Assembly (NCBI RefSeq): GCF_015477355.1
Contig: NZ_JADLRJ010000011.1
Span: 140,773 to 204,772 of the forward strand
Origin: Nocardia blacklockiae
Lineage (GTDB): Bacteria; Actinomycetota; Actinomycetes; Mycobacteriales; Mycobacteriaceae
Direction of reading: 5' to 3'
Length of the DNA: 64,000 nucleotides
The notes beneath the pieces are model-generated. The model was given only the letters and a program-made list of their open reading frames with translations, was not told the origin of the DNA and ran no database searches. This document shows, piece after piece, positions 26,075 through 34,156 of the stretch (positions are counted from its first letter, which is position 1; every line of letters begins with the position of its first letter). Both the position numbers and the translations under genes were made by a program.

Positions 26075-27697
26075 CTACCGCCGAACCACGAAGGGACCGA
26101 GGACGAGCAGATCGACCGGCGCGGAACCGAAGCACTCCAACGCGTCTCGCGGCGAATCGACCATGGGGCGGCCCGCGGTGTTGAGACTGGTGTTCACCAC
26201 CACGGGCAGCCCGGTCCGCTCGCCGAACCGCGCGATCGTGTCGGCCAGCAGCGGATGATCGGCGCGGTCGACGGTCTGGATGCGCGCGGTCCCGTCGACG
26301 TGGGTCACCGCCGGGAGACGATCGCGCCACTCCGGGGCGACGTCGTGCACGAACAGCATGTACGGACTGGGCAGCGGCCCGCGCGAGAAGATCTCGGCGG
26401 CACGTTCGGCGAGCACCATCGGCGCGACCGGGCGGAACTGCTCGCGGCCCTTGACGGCGTTGAGCCGCTCCAGATTCGCCGCGTGCCCCGGATGCGCGAG
26501 CAGCGAGCGGTAACCCAGGGCGCGCGGGCCGAATTCCGCCCGGCCCTGAAACCACGCGACGACGTCGTTGTCCGCCAATGCCGCCGCCACGGTCCCCGCG
26601 AGGTCGGCGGGCCGCTCGTAGCGAATGTGTGCCTCGCGCAAGGTCTGTTCGAGTTCGGCGTCGGAGAAGCCGCGGCCGAGCGCGGCCGTGGTCATCGGCC
26701 CGGCCGGTTCGCCGGATTCGGCGGCGAGGGTCAGCGCCGCGCCCAGCGCGGTGCCCGAATCGCCCGCCGCGGGCTGCACCCAGATGTCGTCGAAGGGCCC
26801 TTCGTTGTAGAGCGTGGTGTTGGCGACGCAGTTGAGCGCGATGCCCCCGGCCAGGGTGAGCTTGTCGGCCCCGGTTTCCGAGTGCAGCCACCGGCACAGC
26901 TCGAGCAGCACCTCTTGCAGCCGCAGCTGCACCGACGCCGCCAGGTCGGCGTGCTCGGGGCGCATCTCCTCGGCGGGCGCGCGGCGCGGCGCGTAGGAGT
27001 CCCAGTCGATCGGTTCGGTGCGGAAACCGCCGTCGCCCGTGCTGTACACGCGCTCGCGCAGCGAGTCCAGGAAGCGCGGCTTACCGTACGAGGCCAGCGC
27101 CATCACCTTGTATTCGTCGCTGGAGCGGGCGAAGCCGAGATGCGTGGTGAGGTCCTCGTACATCAGGCCGAGCGAATGCGGCAGCCGCTGGGTGGCCAGC
27201 ACGTCGAGTTTCCCGTCGCGGTATTCGCCCGCCAGCATCGAGGTGGACTCGCCGCGGCCGTCCAGGGTGAGCACCGCGGCGTCGCCGAAGGGTGCGGCGA
27301 GGCCGCAGGACGCCGCGTGCGCGACGTGGTGGCGGACGAAACGCACCTTCGCCGGATCGAGGCCCGGCAGCGCCGAAGCGAGGAAATGCGGTGCGCGCTC
27401 GGCGAATCGGGTCCGCAGCGGCTCCCAGCTCGGGTCGAGGCCGCCGAGCGCGTGATCCACCTGTGCCGGGTCGTAGGAGTAGCCGACGGCGTCGAGGTCG
27501 GCGGCGGTGAGCCCGGCCTGCGCCAGGCACCACGCGGCGGCCTGCTCGGGTTGCTCCCACGCGGAGAACGGCACCGGGCGTTTGCCGTGCTTTCGCCGGC
27601 TGAACCGCTCCTCCTCGGCGGCGGCGACGATCTCCCCGTCCACGACGAGCGCGGCGGCCGAGTCGTGAAATATTGCGTTGATTCCCAATACGCGCAT
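26075..27697 (-). CDS. NodU/CmcH-type carbamoyltransferase
   Basis: A 540-residue carbamoyltransferase. The N-terminus MRVLGINAIFHDSAAALVVDG, the metal-site histidines in RHHVAHAAS, LTLDGRGEST, and the C-terminal domain FQGRAEFGPRALGYRSLLA, FRPVAPMVL and VVVNTSLN are the conserved landmarks. Family members transfer a carbamoyl group from carbamoyl phosphate through a carbamoyl-adenylate to a sugar hydroxyl. AGGAGGG lies eight bases before the ATG. In an operon rich in heptose genes the likely acceptor is a heptose or a finished glycan, as in Pseudomonas LPS core; this is inferred from context. Confidence 0.9.
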   Translation of the reverse strand: MRVLGINAIFHDSAAALVVDGEIVAAAEEERFSRRKHGKRPVPFSAWEQPEQAAAWCLAQAGLTAADLDAVGYSYDPAQVDHALGGLDPSWEPLRTRFAERAPHFLASALPGLDPAKVRFVRHHVAHAASCGLAAPFGDAAVLTLDGRGESTSMLAGEYRDGKLDVLATQRLPHSLGLMYEDLTTHLGFARSSDEYKVMALASYGKPRFLDSLRERVYSTGDGGFRTEPIDWDSYAPRRAPAEEMRPEHADLAASVQLRLQEVLLELCRWLHSETGADKLTLAGGIALNCVANTTLYNEGPFDDIWVQPAAGDSGTALGAALTLAAESGEPAGPMTTAALGRGFSDAELEQTLREAHIRYERPADLAGTVAAALADNDVVAWFQGRAEFGPRALGYRSLLAHPGHAANLERLNAVKGREQFRPVAPMVLAERAAEIFSRGPLPSPYMLFVHDVAPEWRDRLPAVTHVDGTARIQTVDRADHPLLADTIARFGERTGLPVVVNTSLNTAGRPMVDSPRDALECFGSAPVDLLVLGPFVVRR

Positions 27698-27744
27698 CGA
27701 ACACCCTCCTGTAGGTGTCGCAGGGGCGGCGGCCCACCGGCGAA

Positions 27745-28728
27745 CTACCCGGCGTTTGCTGTCGTAAACTGCGCGCGCTCGCGACGCGCGGCGAACCACT
27801 CGAGCGTGCGGCGCAGGCCGTCCTCCGGCGTGACCGTCGGCTCCCAATGCAGTTGTGCCCGAGCCAATCCGATGTCCGGGCAGCGCCGCCGCGGATCGTC
27901 GGCCGGGGTGGCGATCCGCCGGATCGGCGAGTTGCCGCCACCGAGCCGACGGATCAGCGCGGCGATCTCGTCGACCGTCATCTCGTGCGGATTGCCGATG
28001 TTCACCGGTCCGGGATGGTCGGATTCGGCCAGCGCGAGCAGCCCGCGCACCGTGTCGTCGATGTAGCAGATCGAACGGGTCTGGCGGCCGTCTCCGGTGA
28101 CGGTCAAGGGTTTTCGGTCCAGCACCTGCTCGATGAACGCGGGCACCATCCGCCCGTCGTCGGCGCGCATGCCGGGACCGTAGGTGTTGAAGATGCGCGC
28201 GATGGTCACGTCGGCCAGCCGGTCGCGGTGGTACGCGCTGACCAACGCCTCCGCGTAGCGCTTGGCTTCGTCGTAGACGCTGCGCGGGCCCACGGGATTG
28301 ACGTTGCCCCAATAGGTTTCGCGCTGCGGGTGTTCGGCGGGATCGCCGTAGACCTCGCTGGTGGAGGCGAGCAGCAAGCGGGCGCCGTGCCGCCGGGCGA
28401 GCTCGAGCGCCGCCGCCGTCCCGTCCGCGCCCGCCTTCAGCGTCTGTACGCCCAAGCGCGCGTAGTGGATCGGGGAGGCGGCGGAGGCCAGGTGCGCCAC
28501 GAAATCGGTCGCGCCGACCTCCGGGAGCGGCTGCGTCACGTCGTGCCGGAGGAATCGGAAACCCGGATACCGTTCCAGCTCGGCGACATTGGCGGGGTCG
28601 CCGGTGGCGAAGTTGTCCAGCCCGACGACCGACGCGCCGCGCTCGAGCAGCGCCACACACAGGTTGGTCCCGATGAATCCGGCGCATCCGGTGACGACCG
28701 CGCGGCGAAAACGGAAGCTGCTGTTCAC
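27745..28728 (-). CDS. NAD-dependent epimerase/dehydratase, UDP-glucuronate decarboxylase-like
   Basis: A 327-residue extended SDR. It has the Rossmann motif TGCAGFIG (13-20), LASAASPIHY and the active-site YDEAKRYAE (Tyr 152, Lys 156). The preceding YWGNVNPVGPRS matches the UDP-xylose synthase (UXS) signature. UXS decarboxylates UDP-glucuronate to UDP-xylose with bound NAD. UDP-glucose dehydrogenase is encoded in the same operon, which supports this reading. The start is GTG with a G-rich stretch upstream. An alternative assignment is another NDP-sugar epimerase of the same clade. Confidence 0.85.
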   Translation of the reverse strand: MNSSFRFRRAVVTGCAGFIGTNLCVALLERGASVVGLDNFATGDPANVAELERYPGFRFLRHDVTQPLPEVGATDFVAHLASAASPIHYARLGVQTLKAGADGTAAALELARRHGARLLLASTSEVYGDPAEHPQRETYWGNVNPVGPRSVYDEAKRYAEALVSAYHRDRLADVTIARIFNTYGPGMRADDGRMVPAFIEQVLDRKPLTVTGDGRQTRSICYIDDTVRGLLALAESDHPGPVNIGNPHEMTVDEIAALIRRLGGGNSPIRRIATPADDPRRRCPDIGLARAQLHWEPTVTPEDGLRRTLEWFAARRERAQFTTANAG

Positions 28729-28742
28729 GTTTCAGGCCCCCG

Positions 28743-29978
28743 TCAGGATTTCGTCCACCCGGCGGCGGCCGCCGCGCGTGTGTTCGGCACGGCCTCGGCC
28801 GCCTGGACGGAGTGATAGACGCGCAGCGTGTCGGTGGCGATGCGGTCCCAGGAGTAGCGGGAGCGGGCCCGGCGGTATCCCGCGTGGCCCATGGCGGCGC
28901 GCTGCTCGTCGTCGGCGAGCACCTCCGCGATCGTCGTGGCCAGTCGGCTCGAATCCCGCGGCGGGACAAGGCGTCCCGTCACGCCGTCCAGGACGGTGTC
29001 GAGCAGTCCGCCGACCGCCGAGGCCACGACCGGGGTGCCGCAGGCCATCGCCTCCAGTGCCACCATGCCGAACGGCTCGTACCACGGGGTGCACAGCACC
29101 ATGTCGGCCGAGCGCAGCAGGGCGGGCATGTCGTCGCGGGAGACCGAGCCGAGCAGCCGCACGCGGTCGGCGACACCCTGCCGACGGGCGATGTCGAGCA
29201 GGCGCCGGGCCTCCGCGTCGTCCTCGAGCCCGCCGGTCGGTGAGCCGCCGGCGACGAGGAGTTCGGTGTCGGGGAGGTCGGCCAGCGCCCGGATGGCGGT
29301 GTCGAAACCTTTGCGCGGCACCAGTCTTCCCACCGCGAGCAGCCGCGCGGCGGCCGAGCGCGGGGCCCGCGGTCCGTCGGGCACGAAGCGGCGCAGGTCG
29401 ACACCGCACGGCACCACCGCCGCCCGACCGGCGGGCAGGCCGAGCCGCGCCAGCTCGAACACCTCGTCGCTGCATGTCGCCGCGACCCGCGCCGCGCGCT
29501 GGGCGACGGTGCGCTCGGTCTGGATGCGGCACTCCGGGCTGGTGTCGTCCGCGCCCTGATAGCGCTTCTTCACCACCCCGAGCGCGTGGAAGGTCTGCAC
29601 GACGGGCACGCCCGAGGCCGCGGCGGCGCGCTCGGCGGCCACGCCGGACATCCAGAAGTGGGCGTGCGCGACATCGGGGCGGTCCGCGTCCCAGTGCTCG
29701 CGCAGCCGGTCGCCGAATTCGTCCATGTACGGCAGCAATCGGTCCTTGGGCAAGGCGGTCGGCGGCCCGGCGGGAACGTGCACGACCCGGTATCCGTCCG
29801 GGGTGTCGACCTGGTCCGGCAGCGTGGAGTCGTCGCGCCGGGTGTACACGGTGACCTCGGCGCCGCGCCGGGCCAGCGCCGCCGACAGCTCCGCGACGTG
29901 CACGTTCTGGCCGCCGGCGTCGATCCCGCCGATCGCGGCCAGCGGGCTGGCGTGTTCGGAGACCATCGAGACCTTCAT
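28743..29978 (-). CDS. Family 4 glycosyltransferase
   Basis: A 411-residue GT-B retaining transferase. The N-terminal domain shows GGIDAGGQNVHVAELSAALARRG, a donor-independent acceptor-side motif common in MshA/sucrose-synthase-like enzymes. The C-terminal domain has LLAVGRLVPRKGFDTAI and the EX7E-type catalytic region PWYEPFGMVALEAMACGTPVVAS. The ATG overlaps the upstream transferase stop (ATGA). It is early in the operon and probably adds a sugar from an NDP donor to the growing glycan. Donor and acceptor are unknown. Confidence 0.88.
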   Translation of the reverse strand: MKVSMVSEHASPLAAIGGIDAGGQNVHVAELSAALARRGAEVTVYTRRDDSTLPDQVDTPDGYRVVHVPAGPPTALPKDRLLPYMDEFGDRLREHWDADRPDVAHAHFWMSGVAAERAAAASGVPVVQTFHALGVVKKRYQGADDTSPECRIQTERTVAQRAARVAATCSDEVFELARLGLPAGRAAVVPCGVDLRRFVPDGPRAPRSAAARLLAVGRLVPRKGFDTAIRALADLPDTELLVAGGSPTGGLEDDAEARRLLDIARRQGVADRVRLLGSVSRDDMPALLRSADMVLCTPWYEPFGMVALEAMACGTPVVASAVGGLLDTVLDGVTGRLVPPRDSSRLATTIAEVLADDEQRAAMGHAGYRRARSRYSWDRIATDTLRVYHSVQAAEAVPNTRAAAAAGWTKS

Positions 29979-31024
29979 CGCGTGTACTCCCAACTGTCGA
30001 CGGATTCGAATTGCTGCGCTGCGTGTTTCGAGCAGGTCCCGGCGAGCAGGCGGTCCCAGGCCGACAGGAACGCCGTGACGCCGTGGTTGGCCAGCACCCA
30101 CCGCCGCGCCGACAGACCCGCGGTGCGGGCGTGCTCGGGTTCGGCGACGAAGCGGCCGACCGCCTCGGCCAGCTCGGCCGGGTCGGCGGAGACCACACCC
30201 ACCTCGGGCGGGAACGTCGCCGCCGCCTCCGTCGCGGCCAAGGCGACGATCGGCATGCCGAGATGCATCGCCTCCAGCACCGACAGTCCCAGCGACGTCC
30301 AGCGCGGCGTGTGCACGAAGACCCGGCGCTGCGCCACCGCGGTGTGCAGGGAGGTGAGATCGAGATCGCCCATGCCCCGGACCCGGTCGGGGGACAGGCC
30401 GAGCGCGGTGTGCAGCCCGTCGGTGCCGATGCCGAACACGTCCACGGGCGCGGCCGACGACAGCGGCGCCAGCAGGTCGGTCCCGGTGACGCGCATCCGC
30501 CGAACCGGTTCGTTGATCATGGTCGCGGCGTGCGGGACGGTGCCGCTGTACCGGTAGCCGGGGTCCACCACGCCGTGCCGGATCACCGTGGTCGGGCAGA
30601 TCCCGTTGTCCCACATCACCTCGTTGAAGTGGGTCACGTGCACCAGCGGGATGTCGTCGCGGTCGGCGAGGACGTGCCGGGTCGACGCCGCCGAGCCGCC
30701 GGGGGCGTTGTGCTCCACGTAGACCGCGGGGATGTCGATGCCCGGCCGGGCGCCGAGCCAGCGCCGCGTCAGCTCGATCTCGTCCGGTCGTTGCAGCACG
30801 ACGAGATCGATCGGCCACTCCCGCAAGCGGTCGGGCGGCACGTCGACGGCGGAGTCGGGCCACGGCCGGCCGCACCGGCCGCGACCCCACGGGCCACCTT
30901 CGGGCGAACACGGCAGCAGGTAGGTGTGCCTGCCTCGGACGAACGACGTGGTCCACGACCCGTGCACGTGCCACACGAGGATCGTGAACGGTCGCGGTGC
31001 GCCGCCGGTTTCGTATTCGGTCAC
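29975..31024 (-). CDS. Family 1/4-like glycosyltransferase, first gene of the glycan operon
   Basis: A 349-residue GT-B-type transferase. It begins with FTILVWHVHGSWTTSFVRGRHTYLLP, has YVEHNAPGG in the acceptor domain and the C-terminal donor-side VHTPRWTSLGLSVLEAMHLGMPIVALA, with the two glutamates expected for this fold. This family often lies in actinomycete glycan clusters without an assigned donor. It is the first gene of 14 co-directional genes with gaps of -11 to 113 bases; the operon promoter should lie in the 202-bp gap 31025-31226, but no clear promoter boxes were recognised there. Confidence 0.82.
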   Translation of the reverse strand: MTEYETGGAPRPFTILVWHVHGSWTTSFVRGRHTYLLPCSPEGGPWGRGRCGRPWPDSAVDVPPDRLREWPIDLVVLQRPDEIELTRRWLGARPGIDIPAVYVEHNAPGGSAASTRHVLADRDDIPLVHVTHFNEVMWDNGICPTTVIRHGVVDPGYRYSGTVPHAATMINEPVRRMRVTGTDLLAPLSSAAPVDVFGIGTDGLHTALGLSPDRVRGMGDLDLTSLHTAVAQRRVFVHTPRWTSLGLSVLEAMHLGMPIVALAATEAAATFPPEVGVVSADPAELAEAVGRFVAEPEHARTAGLSARRWVLANHGVTAFLSAWDRLLAGTCSKHAAQQFESVDSWEYTR

Positions 31025-31226
31025 GCCGTGCGGTTGCCCCGTCGGGCGTGTCGAAAACCGACGCTTCTTACCGGACTGCTGGTCCGCAGGTCACAGCGGC
31101 GCGTTTCTCCACTTCACAGGCATGTACCGCAGCGATTTTCAGGTCGTGGCATCCGGTTGGCAACCGCTCGCCACGCCCGATCCTGTGGTGCCGGATCGCT
31201 CCGCCGCTCCGCCGTGGGTGAAACGC

Positions 31227-31850
31227 CTACGCCGTCACGGGGGCGGACCGGTCGGCCCACGCCCACGGCATCGACCGGCTCGAGACGTCGGCTATCTCAC
31301 GCAACCGGGGGCGCAGAGTTCCCAAGCGGCTCAACTGAATCAGGCCTTGCGCCACGACCACGAGGTTGGCGCTGTGCGCGGCGAGGTCCGCCGGATCGAC
31401 CTCGTCGCCGGCGAGGCGGGCCGCGCGCTCGAGCCGCTCGGCGACGCCCTGCTCCATGGCGGCCGTGGTCCGGGCGCCGAGGGCGTTCACCTCCGGGATG
31501 CGCGAGCCGAGCTGAGCGATGCTGTTGAGCATCAGGCAGCCGCGCCGCCCCGGCTGGGCCACGCAGTCGTCGATGACCGCTTCGAACAGCGCGCGCACCG
31601 CGGCGCGCGCCGAACCCGGCGCCGAACCGACGACCTCGCGCACGAACCGGGCGCGCTGCTCGCAGTAACGCTCGAACGCCGCGAGGAACAGGCCGCGCTT
31701 GTTGCCGTAGGCGGCGTAGATGCTGCCGTTGCCCACGCCGGTCGCGCGCGAGACGTCCTCGACCGACGTGTCGTCGAAACCCTGCGACCAGAACAGCTCG
31801 GTGGCGGCGTCGAGCAGGCTCGATTCGTCGAACTGTCGCGGCCGTCCCAT
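31227..31850 (-). CDS. TetR family regulator
   Basis: A 207-residue TetR protein. The N-terminal helix-turn-helix reads FDESSLLDAATELFWSQGFDDTSVEDVSRATGVGNGSIYAAYGNKRGLF, and the remainder is the ligand-binding domain with a C-terminal half like those of AcrR-type drug-efflux regulators. It is divergent from the AraC-type gene; a perfect 15-bp palindrome (31900-31914) lies in the 78-bp gap between them. The ATG lacks a good ribosome-binding site; an in-frame GTG three codons upstream is possible. It may repress both divergent genes. Confidence 0.85.
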   Translation of the reverse strand: MGRPRQFDESSLLDAATELFWSQGFDDTSVEDVSRATGVGNGSIYAAYGNKRGLFLAAFERYCEQRARFVREVVGSAPGSARAAVRALFEAVIDDCVAQPGRRGCLMLNSIAQLGSRIPEVNALGARTTAAMEQGVAERLERAARLAGDEVDPADLAAHSANLVVVAQGLIQLSRLGTLRPRLREIADVSSRSMPWAWADRSAPVTA

Positions 31851-31899
31851 GGGGTTCACCGTAGCAATCGGGATGCGACCCTGCCCACAACCCTTGTTT

Positions 31900-31914
31900 T
31901 GGAGCACTGCTCCA
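31900..31914. promoter_or_regulatory. Palindromic operator candidate
   Basis: TGGAGCACTGCTCCA is a perfect 7-1-7 inverted repeat, 50 bp before the TetR start and 15 bp before the AraC-type start. Size and position suit TetR binding that would control both divergent genes. The operator function is inferred. Confidence 0.6.
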
Positions 31915-31920
31915 GAATTA

Positions 31921-31938
31921 TGGTGGACATGTCCTCCA
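31921..31938. promoter_or_regulatory. Second imperfect palindrome overlapping the AraC-type start
   Basis: TGGTGGACATGTCCTCCA is an 18-bp inverted repeat with one mismatched pair, spanning the ATG at 31929. It shares the TGG-CCA ends with the palindrome at 31900-31914 and may be a second, weaker site for the same regulator. A coincidental coding palindrome cannot be excluded. Confidence 0.35.
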
Positions 31939-32933
31939 ATTTCACGCAGCCGTCGCCCCGTCGGGTGGGCATTCTGGTGTTCGACGGTGTCAAGATGTTC
32001 GACTTCGCCGGTCCGGCCGAGGTGTTCGTGGAGGCCAATCAGGCTGCGCCCGGCTACGAGGTCGTGCTGGTCTCGCCCGACGGCCGCGGCGTGGCGACCT
32101 CGATCGGCGCGCGGATCGAGGTCAGCGGGTCCGCCGCCGACGCGGGCCGGTTCGACACCGTGGTGATCCCGGGCAGCGAGCTGCCGCCGACGCGGTTCGT
32201 GACCCCGGAGGTGCTGAGCGCGGCGCGCCACCTGTCCGCGCACACGCGCCGGCTCGCCTCGATCTGTTCCGGCGCGTTCGTGCTCGCCGAACTCGGGCTG
32301 TTCGACGGCCGCCGGGCCACCACGCACTGGAAGTTCGCCGCGGCGCTCGCGCGCCGCTACCCGCAGGTGTCGGTGGCGCCGGACGCCCTGTTCGTGCGGG
32401 ACGGCAATCTCTACAGTTCGGCCGGCGTCGCGGCGGGCGTGGATCTGGCGCTCGCGCTGGTCGAGGAGGATTTCGGGGCCGATGTCGCGCGCCGGGTGGC
32501 GCAGCTGATGGTGGTGTACATGCAGCGCGGCGGCGGGCAGTCGCAGTTCTCGGCGTCGCTGAGCGGGCCGGTGCCCAGCAGCCCGCTGATCCGCAAGGTC
32601 GTCGATCTGATCTGCGCGGATCCGGCGTTCCCGCACACCGTGCAGACCCTCGCCGAGCACGCGCGGGTCAGTGTCCGGCATCTGACGCGGCTGTTCCGCA
32701 CCGAGTTGCAGCATTCGCCCGCGGAGTACGTGGCGTTCATCCGCTTCGGCGTCGCCCGCGATCTGCTGCACGCGGGCTACTCGGTGACCGAGGCCGCGAT
32801 GACCGCCGGCTACGGCAGCAGCGAGGCGCTGCGGCGTGCGTTCGTGGCGCGCCTGGGCATCTCACCGCGCAAGTACCAGCAGCGTTTTCGGTCGACGGGC
32901 GCGCCCGCGGCGCTCCCGGCCGCGGTGTCCTGA
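31929..32933 (+). CDS. GlxA-type AraC family regulator
   Basis: A 334-residue regulator. An N-terminal DJ-1/PfpI-like domain (about 10-185: VGILVFDGVKMFDFAGPAEVF, VIPGSE, SICSGAFVLAE with Cys in the position of the DJ-1 nucleophile) is followed by an AraC-type DNA-binding domain (about 230-325) with two helix-turn-helices, including EHARVSVRHLTRLFR and AGYGSSEALRRAF. Such proteins typically activate nearby catabolic genes. The ATG at 31929 is chosen, with 31920 as an alternative; neither has a strong ribosome-binding site. It is divergent from a TetR gene and followed by an esterase gene that may be its target. Confidence 0.87.
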   Translation: MSSNFTQPSPRRVGILVFDGVKMFDFAGPAEVFVEANQAAPGYEVVLVSPDGRGVATSIGARIEVSGSAADAGRFDTVVIPGSELPPTRFVTPEVLSAARHLSAHTRRLASICSGAFVLAELGLFDGRRATTHWKFAAALARRYPQVSVAPDALFVRDGNLYSSAGVAAGVDLALALVEEDFGADVARRVAQLMVVYMQRGGGQSQFSASLSGPVPSSPLIRKVVDLICADPAFPHTVQTLAEHARVSVRHLTRLFRTELQHSPAEYVAFIRFGVARDLLHAGYSVTEAAMTAGYGSSEALRRAFVARLGISPRKYQQRFRSTGAPAALPAAVS

Positions 32934-33025
32934 ACCGGGGTTTTCGCGTCCCGTAGCGAGGGGCGCGGCACCGGATTACCGCGCAGACTCGGTCGCGCAG
33001 CGCACTTCACCGATCGGAGCGAAAA

Positions 33026-33991
33026 ATGGCAGGAAACCCGTTGGGCCTCTCGCTGGAGCCGGCCGCCCAGGAATTCGTCGACGCGACCTCGCAGCCGCCG
33101 TTCCTCTACCAGTTGCCGCCCGAGGAGGGCCGTAAAGCCGTTGATTCCGTCCAGGATTCGCCGATCGACAAGCCCGCGATCGACGAGGAGTGGATCACCG
33201 TCGAGGGCGGCCCGACCGGTTCGGTGCGGGCCCGAATCGTGAAGCCGCAGGGCGTCACCGAAGCCTTGCCGGTGATCGTCTACACCCACGGCGCGGGCTG
33301 GGTGTTCGGCGACGCGCACACCCACGATCGCCTGGTGCGCGACCTCGCCGTCGGCGTGCACGCCGCGGTCGTGTTCCCGGAGTACGACCGCTCGCCCGAC
33401 GTGCGGTACCCGGTGGCGAACGAGCAGTCCTACCGGGTCGCCCAGTGGGTCGCCGCGGACGGTGAGGGGAAGGGCCTGGACCCGAGCCGGATCGCGGTCG
33501 CGGGCGACTCGGTCGGCGGCAACATGGCGATCGCGCTGACCCTCATGGCCAAGGAGCGCGGCGACGTCTCGTTCGCCCAGCAGGTGCTGTTCTACCCGGT
33601 GACCGACGCCGCCTTCGACACCGAGTCCTACCGCCGGTTCGCCACCGGCTACTTCCTGACTCGCGAAGGCATGCAATGGTTCTGGGACCAGTACACGACC
33701 GATGAGGCGGACCGCGCGCAGATCACCGCGTCGCCGCTGCGCGCCACCACCGAGCAGCTGTCCGGCCTGCCGCCCGCCCTGGTCGTGACCGCCGAGGCCG
33801 ATGTGCTGCGCGACGAGGGCGAGGCCTTCGCGGGCAAGCTGCGCGCCGCGGGCGTGCCCGTCGTCCAGACCCGCTACGGCGGCATCATCCACGACTTCGT
33901 CATGGTCAACTCCATGCACGACACGCACGCCGCCAAAGCCGCTGTGGCACAGGCGGTCACGGTGCTGCGCGGCGCGCTGCACCCGGCGTAG
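33026..33991 (+). CDS. HSL-type alpha/beta hydrolase (esterase/lipase)
   Basis: A 321-residue esterase of the hormone-sensitive-lipase family. It shows the oxyanion HGAGWVFG (88-95), the nucleophile elbow GDSVGGN with Ser near 162, the aspartate in TAEADVLRDEGE and the histidine in IIHDFVM. The ATG follows GGAGCGA. It lies 92 bp after the AraC-type regulator gene and may be under its control. The substrate is unknown; the family prefers short-chain acyl esters. Confidence 0.88.
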   Translation: MAGNPLGLSLEPAAQEFVDATSQPPFLYQLPPEEGRKAVDSVQDSPIDKPAIDEEWITVEGGPTGSVRARIVKPQGVTEALPVIVYTHGAGWVFGDAHTHDRLVRDLAVGVHAAVVFPEYDRSPDVRYPVANEQSYRVAQWVAADGEGKGLDPSRIAVAGDSVGGNMAIALTLMAKERGDVSFAQQVLFYPVTDAAFDTESYRRFATGYFLTREGMQWFWDQYTTDEADRAQITASPLRATTEQLSGLPPALVVTAEADVLRDEGEAFAGKLRAAGVPVVQTRYGGIIHDFVMVNSMHDTHAAKAAVAQAVTVLRGALHPA

Positions 33992-34156
33992 GCCGCGGTG
34001 GTGTGCCCGGGAGGTGACCGAGCACACACACCGCACGCGGGCGGCGGTCAGCGGTCGCGGGTGTGCGACCCTCGTAGCGGAAACACCGCCGCGCCGCGCA
34101 CCGGCGCGGTCGCACACCCAGGCGCCGGTGGGCGCCGGCAGACGAAGGAGAACCGC

